From contig NZ_PIPQ01000007.1 in NCBI RefSeq assembly GCF_003987015.1, positions 1 to 64,000 of the forward strand: a DNA stretch of 64,000 nt, read 5' to 3'. A program made the translations under genes and the position numbers. Under the pieces are notes generated by a model that was given only the letters and a program-made list of their open reading frames with translations, did not search any database and was not told the origin of the DNA. This stretch comes from Aliidiomarina taiwanensis (GTDB lineage Bacteria; Pseudomonadota; Gammaproteobacteria; Enterobacterales; Alteromonadaceae). Numbering within the stretch: the first letter of the stretch is position 1; each line of letters starts with the position of its first letter. Shown piece by piece: positions 9,729 to 19,765 of this stretch.

Positions 9729-10511
9729 TTAGCACTGGCCACTTAAAATAAAACAGAGCGCATCAAGCCCTCTGTTCCACTGGGCTTCAAAGTGCTGAAC
9801 AAAATTCCCTATGGTCAACCAAAGTACAAGCAATCCAGACACCAGCTTAATTGGAAAACCAATACTAAAAATATTCAACTGCGGTGCTGCGCGCGTCATC
9901 ACGCCAAAAGCTAGGTTCATCACCAAAATAGACACCACCGCTGACAAAGCAAAGGTCATGCCCGCAGCAAACATCCAACTGCCCCAGGTGGCTATATAAT
10001 ACATTGCGTCTGCGTCTGGCCCTCGCGGTCCAATAGGAATGGCATCAAAGCTCATAACCACGACACGCACCATCATCAGGTGGCCGTCTAATGCTAAGAA
10101 AATCAACGAGGCTAACATTAAGTAAAACTGTGCTATAACAGGAACTTGCTGTCCTGAACTCGGGTCCACCATGGCGGCAAAGCCCAAGCCTATTTGCATT
10201 CCAAGTATTTGTCCGGCAACGGCAAAGGTATGCACCACCATTAACGACACAATGCCAAGGATCATCCCAATCAATACTTGTTGGGCGGTAATCAACATGC
10301 CCAGAAGTGACACGGTTTCAAAGGTATATTGAACAGGTGGCAGGGCAGGCGCTATTCCCAAGGTAATGGCCAGCGCCACGGCTAATTTAATACGCACGGG
10401 CACTGAACGTCCTGAAAGCAGCGCCATGGTGCTAAACATCCCAGCCACTCGAACCAGTGGCCAATAATGCTGCGCCATCCAACTCAGTATAACGTCGAGG
10501 GTAACGTCCAT
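9729..10511 (-). CDS. fliR: Flagellar export apparatus protein FliR
   Basis: FliR is a membrane protein of the export gate that forms the FliPQR core. It is a 260 aa hydrophobic protein with about six membrane segments and a conserved central MQIGLGFAAMVDP stretch. The ATG at 10511 overlaps the fliQ stop in TAATG; an upstream in-frame extension into fliQ is rejected because it does not resemble FliR. Confidence 0.96.
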   Translation of the reverse strand: MDVTLDVILSWMAQHYWPLVRVAGMFSTMALLSGRSVPVRIKLAVALAITLGIAPALPPVQYTFETVSLLGMLITAQQVLIGMILGIVSLMVVHTFAVAGQILGMQIGLGFAAMVDPSSGQQVPVIAQFYLMLASLIFLALDGHLMMVRVVVMSFDAIPIGPRGPDADAMYYIATWGSWMFAAGMTFALSAVVSILVMNLAFGVMTRAAPQLNIFSIGFPIKLVSGLLVLWLTIGNFVQHFEAQWNRGLDALCFILSGQC

Positions 10512-10780
10512 TAGCCGATAACTTGCGGAATGCGCATATACATTCCTATGGTAAAGTCCATGAGTTGCTGAACAAACCAATGACCTGCTAAGCCAATGGT
10601 TGTAATGGTGACAATCAGCCGAGGTAAGAAACTTAAGGTTTGCTCGTTAATTGAGGTCGCCGCTTGGAACACAGCAACCGCCAGACCTACCAACAAACTC
10701 GGCACTATAATGGCACTGACCATTAACACCACCATAAACAGGGCGTCACGGAACACATCAACAAACACTTCAGGACTCAT
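10511..10780 (-). CDS. fliQ: Flagellar export apparatus protein FliQ
   Basis: An 89 aa protein with two membrane hairpin helices (about 15-40 and 50-75) and the family sequence SINEQTLSFLPR between them. It builds the export gate with FliP and FliR. It lies 13 bases after fliP and overlaps fliR by one base, indicating a tightly coupled operon. Confidence 0.96.
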   Translation of the reverse strand: MSPEVFVDVFRDALFMVVLMVSAIIVPSLLVGLAVAVFQAATSINEQTLSFLPRLIVTITTIGLAGHWFVQQLMDFTIGMYMRIPQVIG

Positions 10781-10793
10781 ACTTGCTCCTTAC

Positions 10794-11543
10794 CTATAAG
10801 CCAAAACTTCCGGCAAGTGTGCGCATGACCATGCTCCAGCCGTCTACCAATACAAAAAGCATTAACTTAAAGGGCAACGACACCAGCATGGGTGAAAGCA
10901 TCATCATCCCCATCGCCATCAGGACACTGGCTACCACAAGGTCAATAATAAGAAATGGAATAAAAATCATAAAACCTATTTGAAAGGCCGTTTTCAATTC
11001 GCTCGTAATAAACGAGGGAATTAAAATAGACATGGGAACGTCTTCCACCTTATCGATTTCAACATACCCTGCAATATCAAGAAACGTCTCTAAGTCAGAG
11101 GTTCGAGTTTGAGAAATCATAAAGGCTTTTATGGGTGCCCGAGCCCGCTCTACAGCTTCCAAAGGCATAATTTCTTCTGCTAGGTATGGCTGTAATGCTT
11201 CGTCGTTTATTTGGCTGAAAATAGGCGACATAATAAAAAACGTTAAAAATAAGGTCAGCCCAAGCAAAATCTGGTTCGAAGGTGATGACTGCAAACCTAT
11301 AGCTTGTCGCAGAATAGCCAACACGATAATAATGCGGGTAAAGGAGGTGGTCATAATAACCAGCGCCGGAATAAAACTCAGCGCTGTCATGACGGCCAGA
11401 ATTTGCAACGTTACCGAATAACTTTGCGAACCATCGTCATTGGTGGTTACAGTGACAGCACTTATGCCACTTTGCTGCGCAAAAGCAGTCTCAGGAAGCA
11501 GTATAGCCGCAAGAGCTAAGCCTATAAAAATAAGGTATTTCAT
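10794..11543 (-). CDS. fliP: Flagellar export apparatus protein FliP
   Basis: This core export-gate protein assembles as a pentamer with FliQ and FliR. It is 249 aa with a cleavable signal peptide ending AFAQQ, followed by the family blocks [17 protein letters not shown] and [13 protein letters not shown] and four further membrane segments. The 87-base gap to fliO contains no gene; no clear promoter is seen in it. Confidence 0.97.
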   Translation of the reverse strand: MKYLIFIGLALAAILLPETAFAQQSGISAVTVTTNDDGSQSYSVTLQILAVMTALSFIPALVIMTTSFTRIIIVLAILRQAIGLQSSPSNQILLGLTLFLTFFIMSPIFSQINDEALQPYLAEEIMPLEAVERARAPIKAFMISQTRTSDLETFLDIAGYVEIDKVEDVPMSILIPSFITSELKTAFQIGFMIFIPFLIIDLVVASVLMAMGMMMLSPMLVSLPFKLMLFVLVDGWSMVMRTLAGSFGL

Positions 11544-11630
11544 TCGGTTTTACACCGTTATTGTTGTGATAAGGGTATTATTGCCCTCAAAGTTGCTGCT
11601 TACAAGTCCATTCGCTGACAAACGGAACGC

Positions 11631-11960
11631 TTAAGCTTGTACGTCCGGGTCCTTCGGTTTGGGCAGCTCTTTTAACAAACTAACCTGCTGTGCGGTTACA
11701 CCTAATACAAGCTGTACGTCGGCTACTTGCACAACCACAACTCGCTCTTTAGGGCCCACCATAGAGGTACTAACAACCTGCACATCTTGCTTCTTGTGTT
11801 TTGGCAACCCCAGATGAAAGCGCTTTACTACATGTGCTAAGGCGAGAATAACCGCTAGCACAACTATTAGCATTACTAAGGTAGTGCCAACGTCGCCCCA
11901 CGACATAATGGGGCCTGAATTCGCACCTACCACGCTTGTAGTACTCTGTGCTTCTTGCAT
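11631..11960 (-). CDS. fliO: Flagellar biosynthetic protein FliO
   Basis: FliO is a small bitopic membrane protein that helps assemble the FliP ring. It is 109 aa: a short periplasmic N-terminus, one membrane segment (about 25-45), then a basic cytoplasmic domain with the family pattern VGPKERVVVVQV. It follows fliN after one base. FliO is poorly conserved, so position in the cluster carries much of the assignment. Confidence 0.9.
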   Translation of the reverse strand: MQEAQSTTSVVGANSGPIMSWGDVGTTLVMLIVVLAVILALAHVVKRFHLGLPKHKKQDVQVVSTSMVGPKERVVVVQVADVQLVLGVTAQQVSLLKELPKPKDPDVQA

Positions 11961-11961
11961 G

Positions 11962-12384
11962 CTATTTCAGTTTCCGAATACGCTCAATCTGACTAATCAC
12001 ATCGGTTAAACGAATACCAAATTTGTCGTTAACCACCACCACTTCACCATGCGCTATTAAGGTGCCGTTGACAAGCACGTCTAGGGGTTCACCAGCTATA
12101 CGCTCAAGCTCAACAACTGAACCTTGGTTCAACTGAAGTAAGTTACGAATACTAATTTGGCTGCGCCCCACTTCCATAGAAATGGTAACTGGAATATCTA
12201 AAATAGCATCCAGCCGGCCCGACTCTTCACTACTGGCGGACTCGTCTTTTAGCTCATCTAGCTCAGCAGCTTTTACCGACTCATTCTCACCTTCGCCGCC
12301 TTCTAAGGCTGCCTGCTCGGCGAGTGCCGCTTCCCAATCGTCCATATCGCCATCACCCTGTTTGTTGTCTATGTCATCGCTCAT
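11962..12384 (-). CDS. fliN: Flagellar motor switch protein FliN
   Basis: FliN is the C-ring protein that forms the base of the rotor switch with FliM. It is 140 aa. An acidic, low-complexity N-terminal third (rich in Glu, Asp and Ala) is followed by the SpoA domain (about 65-135) with DIPVTISMEVGR and LNQGSVVELE. It sits between fliM and fliO with short spacers. Confidence 0.97.
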   Translation of the reverse strand: MSDDIDNKQGDGDMDDWEAALAEQAALEGGEGENESVKAAELDELKDESASSEESGRLDAILDIPVTISMEVGRSQISIRNLLQLNQGSVVELERIAGEPLDVLVNGTLIAHGEVVVVNDKFGIRLTDVISQIERIRKLK

Positions 12385-12400
12385 AAGATTCTCCTAGCAC

Positions 12401-13480
12401 TTAGCGCGCTTTTGGATCAAAGTCTTTTTCTAACTCTTGCAGTTCCGCGTCACCACCAATTCTGCGGCCACCTCGGGTTAGCATATGAATATCAGACTTT
12501 ACCGTTTCTGGCCGTGCTATTTTCGACGACACCTGAATTGCCAAGTTGTCATCTTTACGACCAAGTTTACCCCTAAAGGTCGGTAAGTCTTCAATAAATA
12601 CCGTTAAGTCTTCCGGCATTTCAATTGGAATAATATCGCCAGCTTCCAAGTCCATCACTTCTCTTAAAGACAATTCTGTTTCACACAGCTTGCTACGCAA
12701 CTCAACTGGCACATCCATAATTTCGTCACGTAACGCCTTACTCCAGCGTAAGTCTGTGTCTTCTTTATCGCTTTGCACCCCGGCATCTAATAGTTCACGA
12801 ATGGGTTCTAACATGGAATAAGGTAACGCCACATGAAAGTCACCACCGCCACCGTCTAACTCAATGTGGAATGAACTAATGACAATCACCTCTGTGGGGC
12901 TCACAATGTTGGCCATGGCAGGGTTCACTTCCGAGTCCAAGTATTCAAAGCCCACATCCATAACAGGTGCCCAAGCTTCTTTATAGTCTTCAAAAATCAG
13001 CTTTAACAGCATTTGAATAATACGTCGCTCGGTAGGCGTAAACTCCCTCCCTTCTATCTTGGCATGGTAGCGGCCATCACCACCAAAAAAGTTATCTACC
13101 AAAATAAAAACAAGGCGCGCTTCCATCGTAATAAGCGCTGTTCCTTTTAAGGGTCTAAATCGCACCATGTTAAGGCTCGTTGGCACAAACAGCGTATGTA
13201 CGTATTCACCAAACTTAATCATTTGCACGCCGTTTATCGACACTTCAGCGCTGCGTCGCATCATATTAAACAAGCTAATACGCATGTGCCGAGCAAATCG
13301 TTCGTTCACAATTTCAAGCGTTGGCATACGCCCACGCACAATCCGATCTTGCGACGAAAAGTCAAAATCAATAGCGTCTGCATCAGAGCCTGTCAGTTCA
13401 ACCTGCTCTTCCTCAACGTCGTCGACCCCATGCAATAAGGCGTCTATTTCGTCTTGGGATAATAAATCACTCACAGCCAT
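12401..13480 (-). CDS. fliM: Flagellar motor switch protein FliM
   Basis: FliM is the C-ring protein that binds phosphorylated CheY and sets rotation direction. The N-terminal CheY-binding peptide LLSQDEIDALLHG (residues 6-18) is intact. A CheC-like middle domain (about 45-230) and a C-terminal SpoA domain (about 250-330) follow. It is 359 aa. The start lies 10 bases after fliL. Confidence 0.97.
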   Translation of the reverse strand: MAVSDLLSQDEIDALLHGVDDVEEEQVELTGSDADAIDFDFSSQDRIVRGRMPTLEIVNERFARHMRISLFNMMRRSAEVSINGVQMIKFGEYVHTLFVPTSLNMVRFRPLKGTALITMEARLVFILVDNFFGGDGRYHAKIEGREFTPTERRIIQMLLKLIFEDYKEAWAPVMDVGFEYLDSEVNPAMANIVSPTEVIVISSFHIELDGGGGDFHVALPYSMLEPIRELLDAGVQSDKEDTDLRWSKALRDEIMDVPVELRSKLCETELSLREVMDLEAGDIIPIEMPEDLTVFIEDLPTFRGKLGRKDDNLAIQVSSKIARPETVKSDIHMLTRGGRRIGGDAELQELEKDFDPKAR

Positions 13481-13490
13481 AGCTCACCAC

Positions 13491-14006
13491 CTATTGCATG
13501 ACAAAGCCCGTGAAGAGCAATTCTTCAACAACAGGGCTTCCGGTTAATTCTTCAAGAGCCTCACGTAACACTCGTAGTGACTCTTCTCTCAGGGCGACCC
13601 GCCCTTCGCGTGTTTGCAAGCTTTCCGACGTCACCGACGAAAAAGTTTTATGCAACAAGCCTTCAATTTTCGGTATGTGTTGACGCGCTAAGTCGTCGTT
13701 ACGGGGGCCGCGCACCATCAGCTCTGCTGTAATTTGCACTAGCCGGTCACGCGTTTGCCCAGGCACATTAAAAATGAACGGACGCGGAAGTTTTACATAG
13801 TACGCTGTGCCCGCTGCAGGCCCCGTGACACTTAAGCCTCTGGGTTGCTCTGAACTAACTTCTTCCTCACCCGAGCTCAATAAGAAAAACGCGGCAATAC
13901 CTACAACAAGCACAACGACAGCAGCTACCCCAATCAAAATAAACTTTTTCGAGGCGCCTTTCTGTTCTGTGCTACCTGTTTCTTGGGTTTCAATTTCAGC
14001 TGCCAT
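13491..14006 (-). CDS. fliL: Flagellar basal body-associated protein FliL
   Basis: FliL is a single-pass inner-membrane protein that surrounds the stator and supports torque. It is 171 aa: a short cytoplasmic N-terminus, a membrane segment at about 22-43, and a periplasmic FliL/stomatin-like domain with YYVKLPRPFIFNV. It lies between fliK and fliM in the operon. Confidence 0.95.
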   Translation of the reverse strand: MAAEIETQETGSTEQKGASKKFILIGVAAVVVLVVGIAAFFLLSSGEEEVSSEQPRGLSVTGPAAGTAYYVKLPRPFIFNVPGQTRDRLVQITAELMVRGPRNDDLARQHIPKIEGLLHKTFSSVTSESLQTREGRVALREESLRVLREALEELTGSPVVEELLFTGFVMQ

Positions 14007-14059
14007 TCGTTTCTCTCTTTCTCGTCCTTTGCGTTTCCCAATAGGCTATCACAGCCCGG

Positions 14060-15961
14060 TTAAACGTAATAATCAATCCGGCCTTCAGGCACTGCTATAT
14101 TTGCCTGCTGCATAGGTGCATTCTCGTCTACTTCACTGTCTGTTTCGCCAGCATGTCCATTTCCACGCCCTTTCTGCTGCGCTTGTTGGTGGCGCTCTTT
14201 CGCTTGTTGCGCGTTTTCTTCCCGCACATTGGCGTCACTCAACTGTATACCTTGCTCTTGCAACATATCTCGCAGCCTTGGCATTGCCTGCTCTACGGCT
14301 TCACGGGCTTGTGGCGAATGCACTATAAAGGTTACCGCCGCTTGCTGGTCGCCATTCATTTGCAAACGAATATTCAACCGTCCAAGCTCCGGTGGATCTA
14401 GTCGCATTTCTGCAAACTGGTTCCTATTATTAAACATAACGGCCATTTGGTCTTTTAGTTGAGTTGCCGCCCGTGGGCTAAACAAGTCAATGTATTGCTG
14501 TTGCTGGCGTGCTTGCTCAAATAAAGTCTCAGACGGCTGAGGTGCTGCCATCGTTGGGAGTGGTCGCAACAAAGCTTGCTGCGCTTGCGGTTGTTGCAAC
14601 GGGCCATTCAACACGGGCGACACTGAACTTACAGTATTGGCGTCTGGCATGTTTGGAATACTGCTCACCCCCTCGGTTAACCGCGGTGCCGCACCTTCTT
14701 TCATTGGCACGTGTGCTAGCTCAGTGCGTTGTACTTCCTGAACAGCCTGCTTTAGCTCCTGTGCGGCTGCCGCAAAAACTTGTAGCACCTTGTTTTCTGG
14801 AATCGGCTGCAGACTCATAGTAGGAGCCATCGTTTCCAGTTGGTGCTTCATTTGCTCTAATGCGGCTGTTAACTGCTGCACATTGCCAGGTTGCGCTAAT
14901 AATTCTTGCAGGCTATTGACGAAGCGGGCAAAGGCCAACTGAACCGCTTCAGACTGCGGCGCACTCGACCCTCTAAGCACTTGCTGGCTTTGCTCAAATA
15001 AAGCAATGGCTGCCTCACGAGCATCAGCCGGCACCTGCTGCCTGTCCAACCAAGCGATAAAGTCTTCTTTGGTTATAGCGCCACTCGCCACACTCTCGGC
15101 TTCATCGGTTATACCTATCTCAACTTCGTCAATGGGTAGGATCTGCTCGGTAGGGGCGCCACTTTGCTGAGCAAGCCAACTTTTCAGTAAGCTAAAGTCA
15201 TTCTCCGTGAAGGCTTGCACCACTTCGTGAGGTATCTCGGCGGTGGTATTTGCCGGTAATAATTGGTTCTCAACTAACCACGCACGTAAGGTCTCTTGGT
15301 CGGAAATGTCTTCGCCACGATACTGCGGAGGTGTCTTTCCACGAACAGCGTCAGCCAACGCCTTGTTATTCAATGCCGGCGTTAAGTCAGGCTGGGCGTC
15401 ATCAGTTAACGCTAGAAGCCCTGCAAACGCTTGCTGCACCCCTTTCGGTAGCGGTTGTTCTAGCTGCTCAGCCAACTGCTGAACCTGTGCCAACCCTGGC
15501 CGTTTTGGCATATCAACAAGGGCTGCAAGCTTGTTTAGCTCTGCCTCGGTAAGGGTTACCCCTTCTTTCTGCAACAATTCAATGGCTTGCTCAATATCTG
15601 CACGTGCCCAGTGACTGTCTGCTGTCAGCGGCAAGCCGACAATACCAACGGGCTCATCGCCAAAGCCAACGGTTGGAGCGGCATCGCTCTGATTGCTTTG
15701 ACCCTGTTTTTCAATAGCCCCATCATAAACTTGCTGAAGAAAGTCATGCCAATCTCCGCCGTCCACGGGTTGCCCTTGCACAACGGGCGTGTCCTCACCT
15801 GTGGCAATTATTGCCGCATCTGCTTTGTTGCTATGACGCTGCTGTTGTTCACTCAATACTTCCACAAACATATGCTCACGGGCACCTGAAGGCACAGAAA
15901 GCACCGCCTCATCCAGGTTCGCTACTTGCTTACTTTGTGGTTTTATATTCAGTATCTGCAT
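14060..15961 (-). CDS. fliK: Flagellar hook-length control protein FliK
   Basis: FliK measures the hook and triggers the FlhB specificity switch. It is 633 aa, long for the family. A Gln/Ala/Glu-rich, low-complexity N-terminal ruler region is followed by the conserved C-terminal Flg_hook domain (about residues 530-600; LRLDPPELGRLNIRLQMNG) and a basic/acidic tail. The ATG at 15961 (MQILNIKP) is chosen; an in-frame 5' extension would run into fliJ and lacks homology. AAGG lies about 12 bases upstream. A sigma-54-type site sits just upstream, so fliK may start its own transcript. Confidence 0.92.
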   Translation of the reverse strand: MQILNIKPQSKQVANLDEAVLSVPSGAREHMFVEVLSEQQQRHSNKADAAIIATGEDTPVVQGQPVDGGDWHDFLQQVYDGAIEKQGQSNQSDAAPTVGFGDEPVGIVGLPLTADSHWARADIEQAIELLQKEGVTLTEAELNKLAALVDMPKRPGLAQVQQLAEQLEQPLPKGVQQAFAGLLALTDDAQPDLTPALNNKALADAVRGKTPPQYRGEDISDQETLRAWLVENQLLPANTTAEIPHEVVQAFTENDFSLLKSWLAQQSGAPTEQILPIDEVEIGITDEAESVASGAITKEDFIAWLDRQQVPADAREAAIALFEQSQQVLRGSSAPQSEAVQLAFARFVNSLQELLAQPGNVQQLTAALEQMKHQLETMAPTMSLQPIPENKVLQVFAAAAQELKQAVQEVQRTELAHVPMKEGAAPRLTEGVSSIPNMPDANTVSSVSPVLNGPLQQPQAQQALLRPLPTMAAPQPSETLFEQARQQQQYIDLFSPRAATQLKDQMAVMFNNRNQFAEMRLDPPELGRLNIRLQMNGDQQAAVTFIVHSPQAREAVEQAMPRLRDMLQEQGIQLSDANVREENAQQAKERHQQAQQKGRGNGHAGETDSEVDENAPMQQANIAVPEGRIDYYV

Positions 15962-16019
15962 TGTCGTTATGTACCTTACAGGTGGTCGTATGTTGTCTTT
16001 TTGCTCTGCATCTAAATGA

Positions 16020-16037
16020 ATGCAAATTACGCGCCAA
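16020..16037 (-). promoter_or_regulatory. Candidate sigma-54 promoter before fliK
   Basis: On the minus strand TTGGCGCGTAATTTGCAT carries the GG (-24) and GC (-12) at the exact 12-base spacing of sigma-54 promoters, with TTGCA at -12. It lies in the fliJ-fliK gap about 60 bases before the fliK start. An internal promoter would let fliK and the downstream motor and export genes be boosted apart from fliE-J. Confidence 0.6.
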
Positions 16038-16040
16038 CGA

Positions 16041-16487
16041 TTACATTTCCCGTTTTCTCCGCAAAAAGCCCTGCATTGCGTATTCATCCGCCGTCACTTG
16101 TTCTTGTCGGCTGCGTTTTTTCTCTGCCGCTTGCTCGCGTTTGTCAATTAAGTGTTCAATTGCTTTACGGCGTTGCTGCTGGCTTAACCAGTTCTGCCGC
16201 AACTGCTCCACTTGGCTTTGCATTTTCTGCAAGCTTTGCTGCTGCTGGTTTATCCCTTCGTCTAGCTTGCCCACAAAAGCATGGTAGCGGCCAAAACTCG
16301 CCGAGCCTATGCCTTGCTGCGCTTTGTTATTCGCTTGATGTAAGTAGTCGGTTCGGTAGCTGGTTAACCCTTCCAGGCGACGCTGCTGCATATCTAATTG
16401 ACTTCGAGCTTGACCAAATTCCCTCGCCAGTTTTTCTTCTCGGCTTTGTTCTAGTTCTAACACCATCAATAAGGCTTTATTTTGCAT
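16041..16487 (-). CDS. fliJ: Flagellar export chaperone FliJ
   Basis: FliJ is a cytoplasmic coiled-coil protein that plugs the FliI ATPase ring and carries export chaperones. It is 148 aa, almost wholly alpha-helical and rich in Gln, Arg, Glu and Leu, with heptad-like repeats throughout. It is 10 bases after fliI. FliJ sequences diverge fast; size, coiled-coil character and position decide the call. Confidence 0.92.
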   Translation of the reverse strand: MQNKALLMVLELEQSREEKLAREFGQARSQLDMQQRRLEGLTSYRTDYLHQANNKAQQGIGSASFGRYHAFVGKLDEGINQQQQSLQKMQSQVEQLRQNWLSQQQRRKAIEHLIDKREQAAEKKRSRQEQVTADEYAMQGFLRRKREM

Positions 16488-16497
16488 AAGCTACCAC

Positions 16498-17832
16498 CTA
16501 AGCCCTACCTGGCTGCGCTTGCTGAGCCAGTTGCGCCAAAACAGTGACGCAATCATCAAAAGGAGAAATATCACGCATACCTTGTTGCAAGTAACGTTCC
16601 ATGAGGGGCTGCATTTGAATGGACTTATCAATGCGTGGGTCAGAGCCTTGGGTGTAGGCCCCAATTGAAATGAGGTCTCGGCTTCGTTGGTATGTTGAAT
16701 AAAGTTGTTTAATAACCATTGCATGCTGCATATGTTCCGTACTCACCACTTGCGGCATCACTCGGCTCACCGACGACTCCACATCAATGGCAGGGTAATG
16801 CCCCGACTCGGCAAGCTCTCGGGAAAGCACAATATGCCCGTCAAGAATGGCACGTGCAGAATCAGCAATAGGGTCTTGTAAGTCGTCACCTTCCGTCAGG
16901 ACGGTATAAAAAGCAGTAATAGAGCCTTGCCCTTCGCCACCATTCCCTGCCCGCTCAACTAATGCAGGTAACTTGGCGAATACAGACGGCGGATAGCCCT
17001 TAGTCGCGGGTGGCTCACCTATGGCGAGCGCAATTTCACGCTGCGCCATGGCGTAACGTGTCAAAGAGTCCAGCAGCAACAAAACATTCATGCCTTGGTC
17101 ACGAAAGTATTCAGCTATTTGTGCCGCCGTTTCGCAACCTCTGAGTCGCATCAGCGGTGACTGATCGGCGGGTGCTGCGACCACCACCGAGCGTTTGATG
17201 CCCTCTTCGCCAAGAATGTCCTCAATAAATTCTTTTACTTCCCTGCCACGCTCACCAATGAGGCCCACCACAATAACATCTGCCGTTGTTCCACGGGTCA
17301 TCATGCCAAGCAACACACTTTTACCCACACCAGAGCCGGCAAATAGACCCATGCGCTGACCTTGTCCAACAGTAATCAGGCCATTAATGGCTGTTACACC
17401 TACATCCAACGGCTGGCGAATAGGCCGCCGAATGAGTGGGTTCATTTTCACCCGTTCACTATGACCATGATGTGCAGTAACCACTGGGCCTTTCCCATCC
17501 AATGGGTGACCCGCACCATCAATGACACGCCCGAGTAATTCCATCCCCAAGGGGATGCCCGCTTGATGCGATAAAGGACGAACCCGCGCACCCGGTAACA
17601 CACCGTATGCGTCGTCATGGGGCATCAAGTAAATAATATCGTCATCAAATCCAACCACTTCTGCGGTTACTTCTCCTTGCGCTGTTTCAACACCGCAAAG
17701 TGAGCCAATGGATGCGCGTACGCCCACAGCTTCAAAGGTTAAACCAACAACACGGGTTAAATGCCCAGACACTTGAGGCCGGGCGTCATGAATACGTGCT
17801 TGGTGCTGCTTAATCCGATTCGCCAGTGTCAT
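16498..17832 (-). CDS. fliI: Flagellum-specific ATPase FliI
   Basis: FliI is the hexameric ATPase of flagellar protein export. It is 444 aa. The P-loop [11 protein letters not shown] and the Walker B segment [13 protein letters not shown] are clear, as is the type III-family signature with [20 protein letters not shown]. The ATG at 17832 lies inside the end of fliH, giving a 23-base overlap. A GTG six codons upstream is a possible alternative start. Confidence 0.97.
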   Translation of the reverse strand: MTLANRIKQHQARIHDARPQVSGHLTRVVGLTFEAVGVRASIGSLCGVETAQGEVTAEVVGFDDDIIYLMPHDDAYGVLPGARVRPLSHQAGIPLGMELLGRVIDGAGHPLDGKGPVVTAHHGHSERVKMNPLIRRPIRQPLDVGVTAINGLITVGQGQRMGLFAGSGVGKSVLLGMMTRGTTADVIVVGLIGERGREVKEFIEDILGEEGIKRSVVVAAPADQSPLMRLRGCETAAQIAEYFRDQGMNVLLLLDSLTRYAMAQREIALAIGEPPATKGYPPSVFAKLPALVERAGNGGEGQGSITAFYTVLTEGDDLQDPIADSARAILDGHIVLSRELAESGHYPAIDVESSVSRVMPQVVSTEHMQHAMVIKQLYSTYQRSRDLISIGAYTQGSDPRIDKSIQMQPLMERYLQQGMRDISPFDDCVTVLAQLAQQAQPGRA

Positions 17833-18667
17833 GCTGTTGTTCACTCTCACTGTTCAATGCTTCGGACGCCGAAGTGGGCGGGGTAGTTTGAGGCTTTTCG
17901 TTTGGAATTTCTTTCACTCCTTTTAAGAGCTGAGCAAATACCTCCTCCATACGAGCCTCAAGGCTAACGTCTATATTTACTAGGGGTGTTTGAATTCTAC
18001 AGCCCCCACGAGTAACAGACTCGTCTTGATACAAAAACCAGCCTTTTTCATGACGGGTACGCTCGTCCCAGCGGGCATCGAGCAAGGCGAAGTCTTCAGG
18101 ATGCGCATACACCTCAACGCGTTGGGTTGACATGCCCAACTGTTGAATGCCGCGTTGAAAGGCTTCACGAATAATGTCATCGTTCGTTTGTACCTCGTTC
18201 CAGCAAATTGCTCGCGCCAGCGCTTTGCTTAAATGAACTAGCTGATTTTCAACTGCTTGGTCCACCTGACTTAAGGGCTGCCGAAGCCCTTCAAATAGCG
18301 ACTCCCAATGTTCTGACAAGGCCGTTTGTAGTTCCTCAGCGGCTTCTTTTGCGGCTGTTTCTCCTGCTGCAAAGCCGGCTTTCTCTCCCTCCGCAAAACC
18401 TGCCTCAAAGCCCTCTTTATGCCCTGCTTGAAACCCCTCTTGCTTACCCTCGGCAAATCCTTCCTGCCGTGCAGCTTCACGAATAGCTTCTACGGCTTCT
18501 GCTGTCAGCGGACTAACCTTTTCTTCTACGAGTGTGTCATCCTGCTCCTCTGGCGGCTCATAAGCCCACTTTAGCGGCATATTTAACGCATTCTTGCGAT
18601 CGGGCTCAGGTGCAGCTTCGTCCCCTATATCAGGTAATTCCCAAAGTTTTGAATGCCGTTCGCTCAT
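17810..18667 (-). CDS. fliH: Flagellar assembly protein FliH
   Basis: FliH is the negative regulator and stator of the FliI ATPase, docking it to the C-ring. It is 285 aa. The central GxxxG-type repeat region, with many EGxxxGxxxGF units (about residues 85-120), is the FliH hallmark and precedes the conserved C-terminal domain. The ATG at 18667 has GAGG six bases upstream; a TTG four codons earlier is less likely. Overlap with fliI suggests coupling. Confidence 0.95.
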   Translation of the reverse strand: MSERHSKLWELPDIGDEAAPEPDRKNALNMPLKWAYEPPEEQDDTLVEEKVSPLTAEAVEAIREAARQEGFAEGKQEGFQAGHKEGFEAGFAEGEKAGFAAGETAAKEAAEELQTALSEHWESLFEGLRQPLSQVDQAVENQLVHLSKALARAICWNEVQTNDDIIREAFQRGIQQLGMSTQRVEVYAHPEDFALLDARWDERTRHEKGWFLYQDESVTRGGCRIQTPLVNIDVSLEARMEEVFAQLLKGVKEIPNEKPQTTPPTSASEALNSESEQQHDTGESD

Positions 18668-18697
18668 ACGTCGCCTCAATTCCTTACCCTGGCTGGG

Positions 18698-19765
18698 TTA
18701 CACAAACTGGTCGCCACCGCCACCGCCTAACATAATTTCACCTGCATCGGCTAAGCGGCGTGCGTTCGCAAGAATGTCTTTTTGTGCCTGCTCCGCATCC
18801 GCCAGGCGCACAGGGCCCATAGCTTCAAGGTCATCACGCAGTAAGTCAGCAGCACGCTTGGACATGTTCTTAAAGAATTTCTCACGTATTTTATTATCCG
18901 ACGCTTTCAATGCACGCTGCAGTGTTTCGCCTTCCACGTCGCGTAGTAGGGTTTGTATGCCACGGTCGTCCACATCAATAAGGTTCTCAAAGACAAACAT
19001 AAGGTCTTGAATTTGTTGTCCCATTTCCTCGTCTTGCTCACGAATAGCATCCATGAGCGGCTGTTCAACGCTGTTATCTAGGTAGTTCATAATGTCTGCA
19101 GCTGCTTTCAAGCCGCCCATTTTGGCAGCTTGTGCGCCCGACTGGCCAGCAAACTGTTTTTCCATAATTTCGTTCAGCTCTTGCAGTGCTGCTGGTTGAA
19201 CTTCTTCTAGGTTTGCAATGCGCATCATTAAGTCGAGACGCACTTTGTCTGAGAACTGCGACATGATTTCTGCCGACTGTTCCGGGTCTAAGTACGACAA
19301 CACAATGGTCTGAATTTGTGGGTGTTCGTTACGAATAATAGTGGCAACTTGCTTCGAGTCCATCCATTTCAACGAGTCCAAGCCACGGGCCCCACTGCCC
19401 ATCACTATTTGCTCTATTAAGTTACCCGCTTTGTCTTCACCTAATGCAGCCGTCAGCGCCTTACGCACAAATTCTTCTGACTTAAAGCCAATGGTGGTGA
19501 ACTTCTGAATGTCGTCGAGAAAGAGGTTATGCACAGCATTTACTTTTTCCTGGCTAAACTCTTCTAATCCAGCCATCGCCATACCCACGCGTTGTACCTG
19601 CTTTGGTTCAAGGTGCTTTAAAATTTGCGCGGCGTCTTCTTCTGACAAGCTCAGCAGGAGAATAGCGGCTTTCTCAACACCGTCGAGCTTGCTGACATCG
19701 AATGTTGGCTGCCCGGAGTCTCGAGCAACCTGCATGTTCTGCATATCGTCTTTAGTATTAGGCAT
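18698..19765 (-). CDS. fliG: Flagellar motor switch protein FliG
   Basis: FliG is the C-ring protein that contacts the stators and FliF. It is 355 aa with N, M and C domains. The EHPQ motif of the middle domain (RNEHPQIQTIVLSYL) and the charged torque helix in the C-domain are visible. It overlaps the end of fliF by 8 bases. Confidence 0.97.
   Translation of the reverse strand: MPNTKDDMQNMQVARDSGQPTFDVSKLDGVEKAAILLLSLSEEDAAQILKHLEPKQVQRVGMAMAGLEEFSQEKVNAVHNLFLDDIQKFTTIGFKSEEFVRKALTAALGEDKAGNLIEQIVMGSGARGLDSLKWMDSKQVATIIRNEHPQIQTIVLSYLDPEQSAEIMSQFSDKVRLDLMMRIANLEEVQPAALQELNEIMEKQFAGQSGAQAAKMGGLKAAADIMNYLDNSVEQPLMDAIREQDEEMGQQIQDLMFVFENLIDVDDRGIQTLLRDVEGETLQRALKASDNKIREKFFKNMSKRAADLLRDDLEAMGPVRLADAEQAQKDILANARRLADAGEIMLGGGGGDQFV

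Noticed and set aside
10512-10580. N-terminal extension of FliR into fliQ
   Set aside because: The extension is the fliQ coding sequence in another frame; the TAATG junction gives the natural FliR start.
14509-14820. Open frames antisense to fliK
   Set aside because: They arise from the biased Gln/Ala-rich composition of fliK and have no features of their own.
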